Source: Inediibacterium massiliense
Lineage (GTDB): Bacteria; Bacillota; Clostridia; Peptostreptococcales; Thermotaleaceae
Assembly (NCBI RefSeq): GCF_001282725.1
Contig: NZ_LN876587.1
Coordinates: 677,695-741,694, forward strand
Length of the DNA: 64,000 bases
Reading direction: 5' to 3'
Shown: positions 23,355-33,181 of the stretch, piece by piece
Layout of the letters: every line of letters begins with the position of its first letter
Position numbering within the stretch: position 1 is the stretch's first letter
Program-made: the position numbers and the translations under genes
The notes under the pieces: generated by a model
Told to the model about the DNA's origin: nothing
What the model saw: the letters and a program-made list of their open reading frames with translations, nothing else
The model's database searches: none

Positions 23355-24886
23355 GTAATAATCCATTTTAAGGTTTCAAAGTTAATGCTTTTAGATAATA
23401 TAATGATACTTATATAAACAATAAATCCTATTCCCATACTTAAGGAAATGTTGATAAAAGGAATGCAATCCATACGGATACATTGAGCATAAGTAAATTT
23501 TATGGAAAAAATCATTATAATCGTTGCCAATATAGGTTTTAGAATATGATTGAGAAAATGAAAGTCTAGTCGCATAAAGTGATTTAGACTTTTTATATTT
23601 AATATACAAATAATAGCTGTAGAAAGAATGAAACCTAAGATAAATCCATTTTCTGCAAAAGAAGGATTTGCGACTAGATAATAGGTACAAAATAATTGAA
23701 TCATTGTTCCAATGAGATGATGGATTGTTGTTACTACTTGTTTTCCCATTCCATGAAGGATTCCTGATACAGTATGATGCAGACACAAAAACACGGTTCC
23801 ATAAGAAAGGTAAGATAGATACTGATCTACATAATCTACATCATATAAAAAGCTACATATGGGTTTTGAAAAAAATAAAAATACACCCATGATAGGAAGC
23901 GCAATAAGTAAAGTAATCCGAATGGCAATATGAGATTTCAAACGTATGTCCCTAAAATTTTTCAAAGCCATTTCTTCAGATACAGATGGAATAATATTGA
24001 CTACCAATGCAGAAGTCACAATGAAAGGGAGAAATAAAAGAGGCATAGCCATTCCCGTGATTTTGCCAAAGGTAGTGATAGCTGATTGTAAACTATAGCC
24101 TGCTAGTTGTAATCTTTGTGGAATAAGTACTGCATTTATAGATTGCATAACAACAGCGATCAGTCGTGTAAGGGTAATAGGAAGAGAGATATATATAATT
24201 TTTCCCAATAGTTTTTTATTTGTATTTTTTATTTGCAGACTTGGAATATGAATATTTTTATTAGATTGAAATTTAAAAATAAGCCACAATAAACCTGCCA
24301 ATTCTCCAATAGCTATTCCTATGACTGCGATCATGGAGGCGTATTTCATTTCTAAAGGAGAAAGTAAGTATAAACTCCCTAATACAAAAGCAATTCTCAT
24401 AATTTGTTCTAAAATTTGAGATACGCCAGGTGGTTCTACATTTTTTATACCATAATAATATCCTCTAAAGATAGATGATAATGTAATAAAAATAATAGCA
24501 GGAGGGAGTACTATAAGACTTTCATAAGTATCTTTGTTTTTAATAAAATAAAAACTTATATGTTTTGCATATAAAATTAGGAATATACAAAGAATGGTGC
24601 TTATGAAAAGACCTAAGACCAAAGCTGTTTTTAAAATTTTTCTACATGTTTTTTCATCATGTAAAGAAGAATAATGAGCTGTAAGTTTAGATACGGCCAC
24701 AGGAATTCCAGCCGTAGTAAAAGTAATCAGGATCATTAATATAGGGAAAACTAAATGAAAAATCCCTATTCCTTCTGCTCCAATCATACGAGAGAGAAAA
24801 ATTTTATAGGCAAATCCTAAAAATCTTACAATGAAATTTACAATTACTAAAACAAAAGTAGCATAGATAAATGAATTTTTTCGCAT
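23345..24886 (-). CDS. spoVB: SpoVB/MurJ-like polysaccharide flippase
   Basis: ATG 24886 (MRKNSFIYATF) is chosen because AAGAGGGG lies six bases upstream. The 513-residue protein has about 14 membrane segments and the MOP-superfamily pattern of stage V sporulation protein B: FIVRFLGFAYKIFLSRMIGAEG, TTAGIPVAVSKLTAHYSS, and SSIFRGYYYGIKNVEPPGVSQILEQ in two adjoining parts. SpoVB is needed for spore cortex synthesis and is thought to move lipid-linked peptidoglycan precursors across the membrane. Other members of the superfamily export other saccharides, so the spore role is inferred. It is a single-gene unit convergent with the 6S-like RNA. Confidence 0.85.
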   Translation of the reverse strand: MRKNSFIYATFVLVIVNFIVRFLGFAYKIFLSRMIGAEGIGIFHLVFPILMILITFTTAGIPVAVSKLTAHYSSLHDEKTCRKILKTALVLGLFISTILCIFLILYAKHISFYFIKNKDTYESLIVLPPAIIFITLSSIFRGYYYGIKNVEPPGVSQILEQIMRIAFVLGSLYLLSPLEMKYASMIAVIGIAIGELAGLLWLIFKFQSNKNIHIPSLQIKNTNKKLLGKIIYISLPITLTRLIAVVMQSINAVLIPQRLQLAGYSLQSAITTFGKITGMAMPLLFLPFIVTSALVVNIIPSVSEEMALKNFRDIRLKSHIAIRITLLIALPIMGVFLFFSKPICSFLYDVDYVDQYLSYLSYGTVFLCLHHTVSGILHGMGKQVVTTIHHLIGTMIQLFCTYYLVANPSFAENGFILGFILSTAIICILNIKSLNHFMRLDFHFLNHILKPILATIIMIFSIKFTYAQCIRMDCIPFINISLSMGIGFIVYISIIILSKSINFETLKWIITKK

Positions 24887-25056
24887 AGAAAACCCCTCTT
24901 TGTATAGCAATTTACTGTTTATACATATTCTAATAAGAGGGGTTATATTACAAAATTATAGCATTTTAATGAGATGATAAGTGTTACAAATGTCTATAAG
25001 AGGGTATAGATATATAATATGATGAATATATAATTTTTAAAAATAGGAGAACGAAT

Positions 25057-25623
25057 ATGGATAATATAGTTTTTTTAGTTGCAGTTCCAAAGGGACCTCT
25101 TTATAATTGTTGTATGAAAATACAAAAATTTCTTTGGAAAGAGTATGATCTAGGAAATGATTTATTACCACAGATTCATCTGACAATAGATGGATTTTAT
25201 TATGATGATGAGAAAGAACTAGATGAAATACAAAAAAATTTAGAAAAGCTTATTTCAAAAATTGATCCTTTTGAAATAAGATCAAATGGGTTTGGGTATA
25301 TTCCCAGTCCACATAAATGCATTACTCTACATATTGTAAAAACTGAAGAATTAAAAAAGACTTATGGCTTTATTCATAAAAATATGCAGCAGAAAGGTTT
25401 TAAAGTAAGGGAATTTAGTCCAGAGGAAATGGTTTTTCATATTAGCCTTGCGGGGATACATGGAAGAGAATGGAGTGAAGAAGAGATGAAACAGGCTTGG
25501 GAAAAAGTAAGAGATTTTAAATTGAATGAATCATCTCTGATTGACCATTTAGAACTATGGTATCCAGATCTAGACCCTAAAAAAAGATTAATAAAAAGAT
25601 TAGAAATTGGGCAAACAATATAA
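25057..25623 (+). CDS. 2H phosphoesterase (2'-5' RNA ligase-like)
   Basis: The 188-residue soluble protein carries the two H-x-[T/S]-x motifs that define the 2H superfamily: QIHLTIDGF (about residue 46) and FHISLAGI (about residue 128), at the expected distance. Members act on 2',3'-cyclic or 2'-5' phosphodiester bonds in RNA or nucleotides. The actual substrate is unknown. The start has AGGAGAACGAAT. A small zinc-ribbon-like gene follows 28 bases later and is probably co-transcribed. Confidence 0.8.
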   Translation: MDNIVFLVAVPKGPLYNCCMKIQKFLWKEYDLGNDLLPQIHLTIDGFYYDDEKELDEIQKNLEKLISKIDPFEIRSNGFGYIPSPHKCITLHIVKTEELKKTYGFIHKNMQQKGFKVREFSPEEMVFHISLAGIHGREWSEEEMKQAWEKVRDFKLNESSLIDHLELWYPDLDPKKRLIKRLEIGQTI

Positions 25624-25651
25624 GAAAGGATAAAGAAATGGAGGCAAAATA

Positions 25652-25894
25652 ATGGAGCTGGTTTGTCCTATTTGTAATGGTATGGCAGTGTATTTATTAA
25701 AATGTCCTATATGTGGGAAACAAATGGAAAATAAAGGACCATTGACTGATTTTTTAGATGATTATAGTCCATACTTACCTATAGAAATTACACAATTAAG
25801 TGATGGTGCAGATAAAAATCATTGTATGCATTTATTTTATTGTGAAGGTTGTCACTATGACAAAAGAGTTCCTATTCATTATGTAGAAATGTAA
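25652..25894 (+). CDS. Small zinc-ribbon-like protein
   Basis: The 80-residue product has four Cys pairs or single cysteines in zinc-ribbon style: C-P-I-C near residues 5-8, C-P-I-C-G near 18-22, and late C plus C-E-G-C. It probably folds around one or two zinc ions. The Shine-Dalgarno is GGAGGCAAAATA. It lies directly after the 2H phosphoesterase gene. Function unknown. Confidence 0.75.
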   Translation: MELVCPICNGMAVYLLKCPICGKQMENKGPLTDFLDDYSPYLPIEITQLSDGADKNHCMHLFYCEGCHYDKRVPIHYVEM

Positions 25895-26011
25895 AAATAC
25901 TAATAATTTTTAGGGGTTTTGATTTTAAAATAAAAATATATTTTGTGAAAATGTACATAATAAATATGGAAAAAGAAAAAAATATAGTGAAAAGGTAAGG
26001 AGGTGCTCAGG

Positions 26012-26203
26012 ATGGAAATGAATACAAGAGATACAATTATGAAAAAATTACTAGATGCTCAGGAAAATGTTCGTGATTATGAAATGTTTTCAAAGAAAGT
26101 AGAAAACGAAGAAGTTGCAAGTACTTTTAAAAAATTTGCAGAAGAGTCAGGAATGCAAGCAAGAAGATTACAACAATTAATAGATAAATATGATAAACAT
26201 TAA
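26012..26203 (+). CDS. Small helical (rubrerythrin/ferritin-like fragment) protein
   Basis: ATG 26012 follows AAGGAGGTGCTCAGG; the GTG at 26003 lies inside the Shine-Dalgarno. The 63-residue product is two amphipathic helices (RDTIMKKLLDAQENVRDYEMF, split by KK, then VASTFKKFAEESGMQARRLQQL). The pattern resembles the second half of a ferritin-like or DUF2383-type bundle, but no metal ligand set is complete. Probably a small stress or spore-associated protein. The assignment is weak; the gene itself is well supported. Confidence 0.65.
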   Translation: MEMNTRDTIMKKLLDAQENVRDYEMFSKKVENEEVASTFKKFAEESGMQARRLQQLIDKYDKH

Positions 26204-26204
26204 T

Positions 26205-26232
26205 AAAGTGCGGAATACCGCACTTTATTAAT
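26205..26232 (+). terminator. Intrinsic terminator
   Basis: AAAGTGCGG-AATA-CCGCACTTT is a 9-bp GC-rich stem followed by ATTAATTT. Confidence 0.8.
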
Positions 26233-26334
26233 TTGTAGCAAAATATGATAAAGTCTTGTATAATGTATGTAAGCAGATAAAATGTACCATAACAAAGTAA
26301 AATCTAATAAAATGTTTAGATACAGGAGGTTACA

Positions 26335-27828
26335 ATGGACGTTTATAAAAATATTTCTTTAGATAAGGAAGCTTCTCAGCATCTTTATATACAGTTATTT
26401 CAAAAGGTACGCCAACTCATTTTAGATAAAAAAGTAAGCGCCAATGAAAAGCTTCCACCCATTAGACAACTTGCTCATACTTTAGGAGTGAATACAAGCA
26501 CAATTGTAAATGCATATGATCTTTTAGAAAAAGAGGGGTTTGTACATAAAAAAATTGGTAGCGGTACTTTTGTAGCGCCTATCAAAGAAGAAAGCTTTTC
26601 AGGAGAGTTATTTGAAAAATATCCTTTAGATGAAGATTTTAAATTAATGGATCGGGGACAAATTCAAATTAAGGAGAATATGATTAGTTTTGCTAGTGCT
26701 ACGCCTACGTCAGATTTATTTCCAGTAGAAGATTTCAAAAGGCTTTTAAACGAAGTGTTGGATCGAGATAAAGGAGATGCATTTAGTTATCAAGAAAGTC
26801 AAGGATATTATCCATTGAGAGAAGCGTTAGTAGATTACTTAAAAGAGATTGGTATCCATACGAAGTTTGAAAATATTCAAATTATTTCTGGAGCCCAACA
26901 AGGGATTGATGTGATTTCAAAAGCTTTTGTAGATTATAAAGATACTATTATTGCAGAAAATCCTACTTATACAGGTGCTATTGGAACCTTTAAGTCAAGA
27001 GGAGCAAAAATTTTAAGTGTTCCTATTGAAGGAGATGGAATCAATATAGAACTTTTAGAAGAAAGTATTAAAATACATCATCCAAAATTAATTTATTTGA
27101 TGCCTAATTTTCAAAATCCCACAGGATACTCTTATAGTAAAGAGAAAAAATTAAAGATTATTGAATTAGCTAAAAAATATGGAGTGTTTATTGTAGAAGA
27201 TGATTATTTAAGTGATTTGAGTTTTTATAGTAAAGATAATACGACCTTAAAGAGTCTTGATACAGAGGATTGTGTAATTTATATTAAAAGTTTTTCAAAA
27301 ATTTTTATGCCTGGATTGAGATTAGGATTTTTGGTTCTTCCTAAAAAAATACATCATAAGATTTTAGCAGCCAAACATACATCAGATATTTCAACTTCGG
27401 GGCTTAACCAAAGAGTATTTGATTTGTATTTAAGACAAGGAATATGGAAAAAGCATATTGAGTATATGGAAAAAATATATAAAGAACGATTTGATCAAAT
27501 GAAAATTTGTATAGAAAAATATTTTAAATCCTTAGATATTGAATATATTCTTCCATCAGGAGGGTTAAATTTTTGGTTTGCCCTTCCACAAGGATATGAT
27601 GCAGATCAGCTTTATTTAGAAGCTGCAAAATACAACATACTCATTTTACCTGGATCTATATTTTTTCCTACGAAAGCAGAAAGTAGATTTTTTAGACTGA
27701 GTATTGCTTCTGTATATCCTAAAGACATTGAAGTAGGAATGAAAAAATTAGCTCAAGTACTAGATATGTTTATTCAAAAAGATTCTTCACAAATAAAAGC
27801 ATCAGATGGATATACACCACTTTTATAA
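26335..27828 (+). CDS. MocR-type regulator: GntR HTH fused to PLP aminotransferase domain
   Basis: The 497-residue protein has an N-terminal winged helix (KLPPIRQLAHTLGVNTSTIVN, then AYDLLEKEGFVHKKIGSGTFV). Joined to it is a fold-type I aminotransferase domain: SGAQQGIDVISKAF, the YLMPNFQNPTGYSYS block, FIVEDDYLSDL, and SFSKIFMPGLRLGF with the Lys that binds pyridoxal phosphate. MocR proteins use PLP or an amino-acid aldimine to sense metabolites; PdxR and GabR are examples. The target here is unknown and no pdx or gab gene is adjacent. The start follows ACAGGAGGTTACA. The lipid kinase gene starts 37 bases after the stop. Confidence 0.92.
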   Translation: MDVYKNISLDKEASQHLYIQLFQKVRQLILDKKVSANEKLPPIRQLAHTLGVNTSTIVNAYDLLEKEGFVHKKIGSGTFVAPIKEESFSGELFEKYPLDEDFKLMDRGQIQIKENMISFASATPTSDLFPVEDFKRLLNEVLDRDKGDAFSYQESQGYYPLREALVDYLKEIGIHTKFENIQIISGAQQGIDVISKAFVDYKDTIIAENPTYTGAIGTFKSRGAKILSVPIEGDGINIELLEESIKIHHPKLIYLMPNFQNPTGYSYSKEKKLKIIELAKKYGVFIVEDDYLSDLSFYSKDNTTLKSLDTEDCVIYIKSFSKIFMPGLRLGFLVLPKKIHHKILAAKHTSDISTSGLNQRVFDLYLRQGIWKKHIEYMEKIYKERFDQMKICIEKYFKSLDIEYILPSGGLNFWFALPQGYDADQLYLEAAKYNILILPGSIFFPTKAESRFFRLSIASVYPKDIEVGMKKLAQVLDMFIQKDSSQIKASDGYTPLL

Positions 27829-27864
27829 TAAAGAAATCATGAACAAAAACATGAGGTGATAAAA

Positions 27865-28761
27865 TTGAAGGCAAAGTTTATTATTAATCCTTCGTCAGGA
27901 AAGCAGATGGTTCAAAAAAATTTAGATAGAATTATTGGGAATTTAATATTAGAAGGGATTCTTAATCACATAGATGTACTTACATTAAAGAAAAAAGGGG
28001 ATGCTTATGAAGGGGTCAAAGAATTAAAAAAGGATGAATATGATTATGTAGTGGCTGTAGGAGGAGATGGAACAGTCAACGAAGTAATCAATGGGCTTAT
28101 GGTAGGAAACAATCAAATTCCCCTTGCTATTTTGCCAGCAGGAACTGTAAATGATTTTGCAAATTATCTAGAAATTCCTACAGATGTAAGAGGATTTTCC
28201 AATATGTTAAAAGAAAATAAAAAGAAAAAAGTAGATGTAGGGAAAATAGGAGACCAATACTTTATAAATGTTTTAGCGGGTGGAATTTTAACAGACGTAG
28301 GATACAAGGTTTCCTCTAATGTAAAAACATGGCTAGGAAAATATGCTTATTATGTAGAAGGAATGAGAGAAATTCCTAAGCAAATGTTTAAAAGTATTAA
28401 ACTTTCTATGGAGACAGAAAAATGGCTTAAAGAAGAAGATACTTTTATGTTTATTATTAGCAATACTCCTATGGTAGGAGGATTTAAAAGATTAGCTCCA
28501 AAGGCTAAGATTGATGATGGAATGCTTGATATATGTATTATAAAAAAATCTGATATACCTGAATTTATTGGATTGTTTTTTCAAGCTATGAAAGGAGAAC
28601 ATATTTATCATCCTAAAGTAGTTTATTTACAATCTCCTAAAATAAAATTAGAATGTAAAGACTATACAAAAGTAAATTTAGATATAGATGGAGAAGAAGG
28701 AGGGTCTCTTCCTGCAACTATTGAAGTGATTCCAAAAGCTTTAGAAGTTTTTGTACCTTAA
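27865..28761 (+). CDS. Diacylglycerol/lipid kinase, YegS/DgkB family
   Basis: TTG 27865 is chosen because the upstream GTG (27856) is part of the Shine-Dalgarno ATGAGGTG. The 298-residue protein has the lipid-kinase catalytic signature: INPSSGKQ at the start, AVGGDGTVNEVINGL for nucleotide binding, and LPAGTVNDFANYL. The C-terminal beta sandwich ends DIDGEEGGSLPATIEVIP. It phosphorylates a lipid such as diacylglycerol or undecaprenol-like substrates in membrane turnover. Substrate not assignable from sequence. Confidence 0.92.
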   Translation: MKAKFIINPSSGKQMVQKNLDRIIGNLILEGILNHIDVLTLKKKGDAYEGVKELKKDEYDYVVAVGGDGTVNEVINGLMVGNNQIPLAILPAGTVNDFANYLEIPTDVRGFSNMLKENKKKKVDVGKIGDQYFINVLAGGILTDVGYKVSSNVKTWLGKYAYYVEGMREIPKQMFKSIKLSMETEKWLKEEDTFMFIISNTPMVGGFKRLAPKAKIDDGMLDICIIKKSDIPEFIGLFFQAMKGEHIYHPKVVYLQSPKIKLECKDYTKVNLDIDGEEGGSLPATIEVIPKALEVFVP

Positions 28762-28852
28762 AAAATAGTTATATACTAAGAAGGAAATTGTATATGAGTT
28801 GTAGAAAAATATAAAATATAAATGAAAATATATGGGAATGGGAGTGGATACT

Positions 28853-29854
28853 TTGAGTATAACAATTAAAGATGTAGCAAAAAAGGCAGGTGTGTCTATA
28901 TCTACCGTTTCTCGTGTGATTAATGGATCTAAACCTGTAAGCAGTGAAATTAGACAAAAGGTATTACAAGTCATTGAAGAAACAGGATATCGCCCCAATC
29001 CTGTAGCAAGAAGCCTAGTGATGAAAAAAAGTCAATTAATTGGAGTAGTTGTTCCAGATATATCGAACTTTTTTATTGGAGAAATATTAAATGGAATAGA
29101 AGAAGTAGGAAAAATGTATGGGTATGATATGATTTTATGTAATACATATGCAGATGTAGAGCAGGAAAAAAGGTATCTAAACTTTTTAAAATCAAAGCAA
29201 GTAGAAGGAATTATATTTATGACATGGAAATTTCAAAATATTGTAGATGATTTAGAGCATATAGATATTCCAATGGTTACAATAAATAGAAATACTCGTG
29301 AATTGGAAATTCCTTCTGTATCTATTGATAATTTTGAGGCTGCTTATGAAATGACAAAATATTTAATTGAAAATGGACATAAAAGAATTGCACTCATTCG
29401 AAATACTTTGGATCAAGATGCTTTTGGATATGATCAATATAGAGGATACAAAAAAGCATTAGAAGAATATAATCTGCCATTAGAAGAAGATTTGATCCAA
29501 TATGGAAATCTAAAGCTAGATCATAGCTATGAAATTGTAAAAGAATTTATAGAAAAAGGAAATCTTCCTAGTGCAATTTTTGCCACTAGTGATGTAATGG
29601 CTGTAGGAGCCATAAACTGTTTATTCGATCATGGATATAAAGTTCCGGATGATATTTCAGTAGTAGGCTTTAATGATATTAAACTAGCATCTATATATAG
29701 ACCAAAGCTTACAACTATTCATCAACCTATTTATGATATTGGTGCAGTAGCTATGAGAATGATTGTAAAACAAATTAATGGAGAAGAAGTGGATCGTAAA
29801 GCAGTGACTCTTCCTCATGAGCTTATTGAGAGAGAAAGCAGTAAAAAAATATAA
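28853..29854 (+). CDS. LacI-family transcriptional regulator
   Basis: TTG 28853 gives the canonical LacI start MSITIKDVAKKAGVSISTVSRV, split here by MSITIKDV and AKKAGVS, with GGGAGTGG upstream; the longer frame would add eight unusual residues. The HTH, the hinge helix (NPVARSLVMKKSQLIGVVVPD) and the periplasmic-binding-like sensor domain (IFATSDVMAVGAINCLFDHG, DDISVVGFNDI, LTTIHQP) are complete over 333 residues. Most members repress sugar-use genes; none lie next to it, so it may act as a CcpA-like or distant regulator. Confidence 0.93.
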   Translation: MSITIKDVAKKAGVSISTVSRVINGSKPVSSEIRQKVLQVIEETGYRPNPVARSLVMKKSQLIGVVVPDISNFFIGEILNGIEEVGKMYGYDMILCNTYADVEQEKRYLNFLKSKQVEGIIFMTWKFQNIVDDLEHIDIPMVTINRNTRELEIPSVSIDNFEAAYEMTKYLIENGHKRIALIRNTLDQDAFGYDQYRGYKKALEEYNLPLEEDLIQYGNLKLDHSYEIVKEFIEKGNLPSAIFATSDVMAVGAINCLFDHGYKVPDDISVVGFNDIKLASIYRPKLTTIHQPIYDIGAVAMRMIVKQINGEEVDRKAVTLPHELIERESSKKI

Positions 29855-29921
29855 AGTATATTTTTTCTTCTAAGTAGGAATAATAAAATTGCAAAGTCCT
29901 ACATTAGGAGGTGTATAAGCT

Positions 29922-30167
29922 TTGAAAAAAGTAGCTGTCGAAAAATCATTAAAAAATATAAAAAGTTATTTAAGTATACAAGGATATGAAGTAAGAGATT
30001 TAGAAAGTAGTAGAAGAAATCTAAAAAATTTTGATGCTATTATTGTATCAGGACAAAATAGCAATTTACTAGGAATGCATGATACCAATACAAAAGCATC
30101 TGTAATCAATGCAGCAGGTATGACTCCAGAAGATGTGGCGAATCAGTTAAATAATCGTTTCAGCTAA
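29922..30167 (+). CDS. YkuS/UPF0180 family protein
   Basis: TTG 29922 is preceded by AGGAGGTG at 29906-29913. The 81-residue product has the YkuS pattern: KKVAVEKSLKNIKSYLSIQGYEV, read in two halves as KKVAVEKSLKN and IKSYLSIQGYEV, then DAIIVSGQNSNLLGM and INAAGMTPEDVANQL. The family is common in sporulating Firmicutes and has no established activity. It ends in its own terminator. Confidence 0.88.
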   Translation: MKKVAVEKSLKNIKSYLSIQGYEVRDLESSRRNLKNFDAIIVSGQNSNLLGMHDTNTKASVINAAGMTPEDVANQLNNRFS

Positions 30168-30193
30168 AGACCTCATTGGAGGTCTTTTTTTGT
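30168..30193 (+). terminator. Intrinsic terminator after ykuS-like gene
   Basis: AGACCTC-ATTG-GAGGTCT followed by TTTTTT. Confidence 0.9.
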
Positions 30194-30254
30194 AGTCATT
30201 TTGTATAAAACATATTATAATATAGGTATTGTCATGATAGGAGAGAGAGAAAAG

Positions 30255-32147
30255 ATGATAAAAAGTGAGTTTTTACCTATTTGCAAAGAGGATATGAAAA
30301 AAAGAGGTTGGGAACAATTAGATTTTATTATTATTACAGGAGATGCATATGTAGATCATCCCAGCTTTGGAACGGCTGTTATTTCAAGAGTATTAGAAGA
30401 TGCAGGATATAAAGTAGGAATTATTGCTCAGCCAGATTGGAGAAGTACTTCTGATTTTAAAAAGTTAGGAAGGCCAAGACTCGCTTTTTTAATCAATGCT
30501 GGAAATCTAGACTCTATGGTCAATCATTATACAGTGAGTAAAAGAAGAAGAGATAAAGATCTATACTCCCCAGGAGGAAAAATGGGACTTAGACCTGATC
30601 GGGCAACTATTGTTTATACCAATATGGTCAAACAAGCATACAAAAAAGTACCTATTATTTTAGGAGGAATAGAAGCAAGTTTAAGAAGATTTGCTCATTA
30701 TGATTATTGGAGTGATAAGGTAAGGAGATCTGTTTTATTTGACAGTGAAGCTGATCTTTTAATATTTGGAATGGGAGAGCGACAAGTTATTGAAATTGCC
30801 GATCTTTTAAATAATGGATTAGATATAAAATACATTAGACATATTCAAGGTACATGTTATACGGTAGAAAGTTTAGAAGAAGTCTATGATTATATAGAGG
30901 TCCCTTCTTATGAGAAAGTGTCTACAGATAAAAAGGCTTATGCAAAAGCTTTTAAAATCCAATATGAGGAGCAAGATAGCATCAGAGGAAAGGTATTGAT
31001 TCAAAAGCATAAAGATGTTTATATTGTACAAAATCCTCCAGTACTTCCTTTGAGTCAAGTGGAACTAGATAGAGTATATGATCTTCCATATATGAGAAAT
31101 TATCATACTGTTTATGAAAAAATGGGTGGAGTTCCTTCTATTCAAGAGGTGAAGCATAGTATTATTAGTGAAAGAGGATGCTTTGGAGGTTGCTCTTTTT
31201 GTGCACTTACTTTTCATCAAGGAAGAGTCATTCAAAGTAGAAGTCAAGAATCTATTTTAGAAGAAGCACACAAAATCGTAGAAGATAAAGACTTTAAAGG
31301 TTATATTCATGACGTAGGAGGTCCTACTGCAAATTTTAGACATGTAGCTTGCGAAAAACAAAAAAAACATGGAACATGTAAAGATAAACAATGTTTATAT
31401 CCTAAGCCTTGTAAAAATTTAGATGTAGATCATGAAGAATATTTAGATCTTTTGAAAAAAATAAGAAACATAGAAGGTATAAAAAAAGTTTTTGTTCGAT
31501 CAGGACTTCGTTATGATTATATTATGGCAGATAAAAAAGATGAATTTTTAGAAGAGCTATGTAAACATCATGTCAGTGGACAATTAAAAGTAGCTCCGGA
31601 ACATGTATCCCCTAAGGTACTAGACTTAATGGGAAAACCAAGAAGAGAAATATATGATAAATTTGTAGATAAATATTATAAAATTAATGAAAAGATAGGA
31701 AAAAAACAATTTTTAGTTCCTTATTTAATGTCGAGTCATCCAGGAAGTGATTTAGAAGCTGCTATTGAGATGGCAGAATATCTAAGAGATATTCACTATC
31801 ATCCTGAACAAGTACAAGATTTTTATCCTACCCCTGGAACTTTATCTACTTGTATGTTTTATACGGGAGTAGATCCAAGAACTATGAAGGAAGTATATGT
31901 TCCAAGAAGTAGAGAAGAGAAAGCTATGCAAAGGGCATTGCTTCAATATAGAAATCCTAAAAATTATGAATTAGTAAAAAAAGCACTTCTTTTAGCAGGA
32001 AGAAAAGATTTGATAGGATATGGTCCTAAAGCTTTGATTCAACCTAAAGGAGAAGATAAACAAAAGATAAGAACAAAAGATTTTAAAGGAAAAGATTCTA
32101 AAACAAAAGATTTTAAAGGAAAAAGACATAGAAGAAAAAGAAAGTAA
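30255..32147 (+). CDS. YgiQ family radical SAM protein
   Basis: ATG 30255 ([19 protein letters not shown]) is chosen because AGGAGAGAGAG lies just upstream. The 630-residue protein matches UPF0313/YgiQ over its length: [19 protein letters not shown] with the cobalamin-binding-like N-terminal domain, the [16 protein letters not shown] block, and the radical SAM cluster in [18 protein letters not shown] (C-x3-C-x2-C). [15 protein letters not shown] follows near the end. The C-terminus is a lysine/arginine tail with repeated KTKDFKGK units, perhaps RNA-binding. The reaction is not established for the family. Confidence 0.93.
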   Translation: MIKSEFLPICKEDMKKRGWEQLDFIIITGDAYVDHPSFGTAVISRVLEDAGYKVGIIAQPDWRSTSDFKKLGRPRLAFLINAGNLDSMVNHYTVSKRRRDKDLYSPGGKMGLRPDRATIVYTNMVKQAYKKVPIILGGIEASLRRFAHYDYWSDKVRRSVLFDSEADLLIFGMGERQVIEIADLLNNGLDIKYIRHIQGTCYTVESLEEVYDYIEVPSYEKVSTDKKAYAKAFKIQYEEQDSIRGKVLIQKHKDVYIVQNPPVLPLSQVELDRVYDLPYMRNYHTVYEKMGGVPSIQEVKHSIISERGCFGGCSFCALTFHQGRVIQSRSQESILEEAHKIVEDKDFKGYIHDVGGPTANFRHVACEKQKKHGTCKDKQCLYPKPCKNLDVDHEEYLDLLKKIRNIEGIKKVFVRSGLRYDYIMADKKDEFLEELCKHHVSGQLKVAPEHVSPKVLDLMGKPRREIYDKFVDKYYKINEKIGKKQFLVPYLMSSHPGSDLEAAIEMAEYLRDIHYHPEQVQDFYPTPGTLSTCMFYTGVDPRTMKEVYVPRSREEKAMQRALLQYRNPKNYELVKKALLLAGRKDLIGYGPKALIQPKGEDKQKIRTKDFKGKDSKTKDFKGKRHRRKRK

Positions 32148-32206
32148 TTTGACGAAAAATTTTATTTCTTATAAAATATTAAGAGAACAAAGAGAGGTGG
32201 AAAATT

Positions 32207-32377
32207 GTGATTACAAAAGAATTAATAGATCGTATTAATTTTTTAGCCAAAAAGTCCAAACAAGAGGGATTGACAGAGGAAGAGAAAATCGAACAGAAAA
32301 AATTAAGAGAAGCCTATTTAAAAGGTTTTCGTGAGAATTTTAGAAAACAATTAGACAATATTGAGTTGGTAGACTAA
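32207..32377 (+). CDS. DUF896/YnzC family small protein
   Basis: GTG 32207 follows AGAGAGGTGGAAAATT. The 56-residue product reads MITKELIDRINFLAKKS, then EGLTEEEKIEQKKLREAYL and KGFRENFRKQLDNIELVD. This is the full YnzC/UPF0291 pattern of two helices with the LAKKSK and REAYLKGFR motifs. Members are SOS- or stress-associated in Bacillus; the role is unknown. The gene is short but unmistakable and has its own terminator. Confidence 0.93.
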   Translation: MITKELIDRINFLAKKSKQEGLTEEEKIEQKKLREAYLKGFRENFRKQLDNIELVD

Positions 32378-32380
32378 AAA

Positions 32381-32408
32381 AGAATAAATGTAAATTTATT
32401 CTTTTTTT
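32381..32408 (+). terminator. Intrinsic terminator after the ynzC-like gene
   Basis: AGAATAAA (32381-32388) pairs with TTTATTCT (32395-32402) and leads into TTTTTT. Confidence 0.85.
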
Positions 32409-32479
32409 GTAAAAGAAAAAGGAAAATGTTTAGTTGTATAGAATATATATTATGAAAAGAGTATATTAAAAACTTCCAT

Positions 32480-32493
32480 GCTACCATGGTAGC
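32480..32493. promoter_or_regulatory. Perfect palindrome upstream of cheW, possible operator
   Basis: GCTACCATGGTAGC is a perfect 14-bp palindrome 42 bases upstream of the cheW start. It has no following T run, so it is not a terminator. It could be a binding site for a dimeric regulator. Confidence 0.4.
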
Positions 32494-32534
32494 TAGTTCA
32501 TAAATGTTTTATACATAGAGAGGGGGACTTAAAA

Positions 32535-32993
32535 TTGGCAGAATGTCAATATGTAATATTTAAACTTTCGGGAGAATCTTATGGAGTAGATATTATGAAT
32601 GTAAAGGAAATTACAGAATATAAACAAACTGTAAAAGTTCCAAATACACCTGATTTTGTAGATGGCATTATTAATCTTAGAGGAGAGATTATTCCTATCA
32701 TTAATTTGAAACAAAGATTTCATTTAGAGGATACAGGAGTTCATTCAGATACAAGAGTAATTGTAATTCATCTAAAGGAGAAACAAGTAGGATTTGTTGT
32801 AGATGAAGCTTCACAGGTATTAAGAATTACAGAAGAAAATATTGAACCTGCACCAGATATGATTACAGGAGTAGATAAAAAATATATTACTGGAGTTGGA
32901 AAACTAGAAGATAAGATTGTTTTACTTCTAGATTTAGAATATGTTTTGACAGATGAAGAAAAGGAAAAAATACAAGAAATTTCTGAAAACTAA
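32535..32993 (+). CDS. cheW: CheW chemotaxis coupling protein
   Basis: TTG 32535 is preceded by GAGGGGGACTT. The 152-residue protein is a single CheW domain: FKLSGESYGVDIMNVKEI, the VPNTPDFVDGIINLRGEIIP block, and GFVVDEASQVLRI followed by ITGVGKLEDKIVLLLDLE. CheW links chemoreceptors to the CheA kinase at the inner membrane. It stands alone here, without cheA or cheY; a receptor gene lies about 11 kb downstream. Some Clostridia use such free CheW proteins in addition to the main chemotaxis operon. Confidence 0.95.
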   Translation: MAECQYVIFKLSGESYGVDIMNVKEITEYKQTVKVPNTPDFVDGIINLRGEIIPIINLKQRFHLEDTGVHSDTRVIVIHLKEKQVGFVVDEASQVLRITEENIEPAPDMITGVDKKYITGVGKLEDKIVLLLDLEYVLTDEEKEKIQEISEN

Positions 32994-33181
32994 TATTTAT
33001 TGACGAGAATGAGAAAAATTATAATAATTCTATAATTTATCATGGATTTATGATGAAAATTTAAAAAAATAGATTTTTGTGTAGATAAAAAAAAAGTATT
33101 TGACAACAGCAAAGGTCAAATTTCAAACTATAGCTAGTGTATAATAAATGCAAATACACAAGATATAGGAGGAGCTTTACC

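Noticed and set aside
33100-33145. TTGACA and TATAAT pair before the secreted protein gene
   Set aside because: The spacing is 34 bp, too long for a sigma-A promoter; TATAAT may act with another -35.
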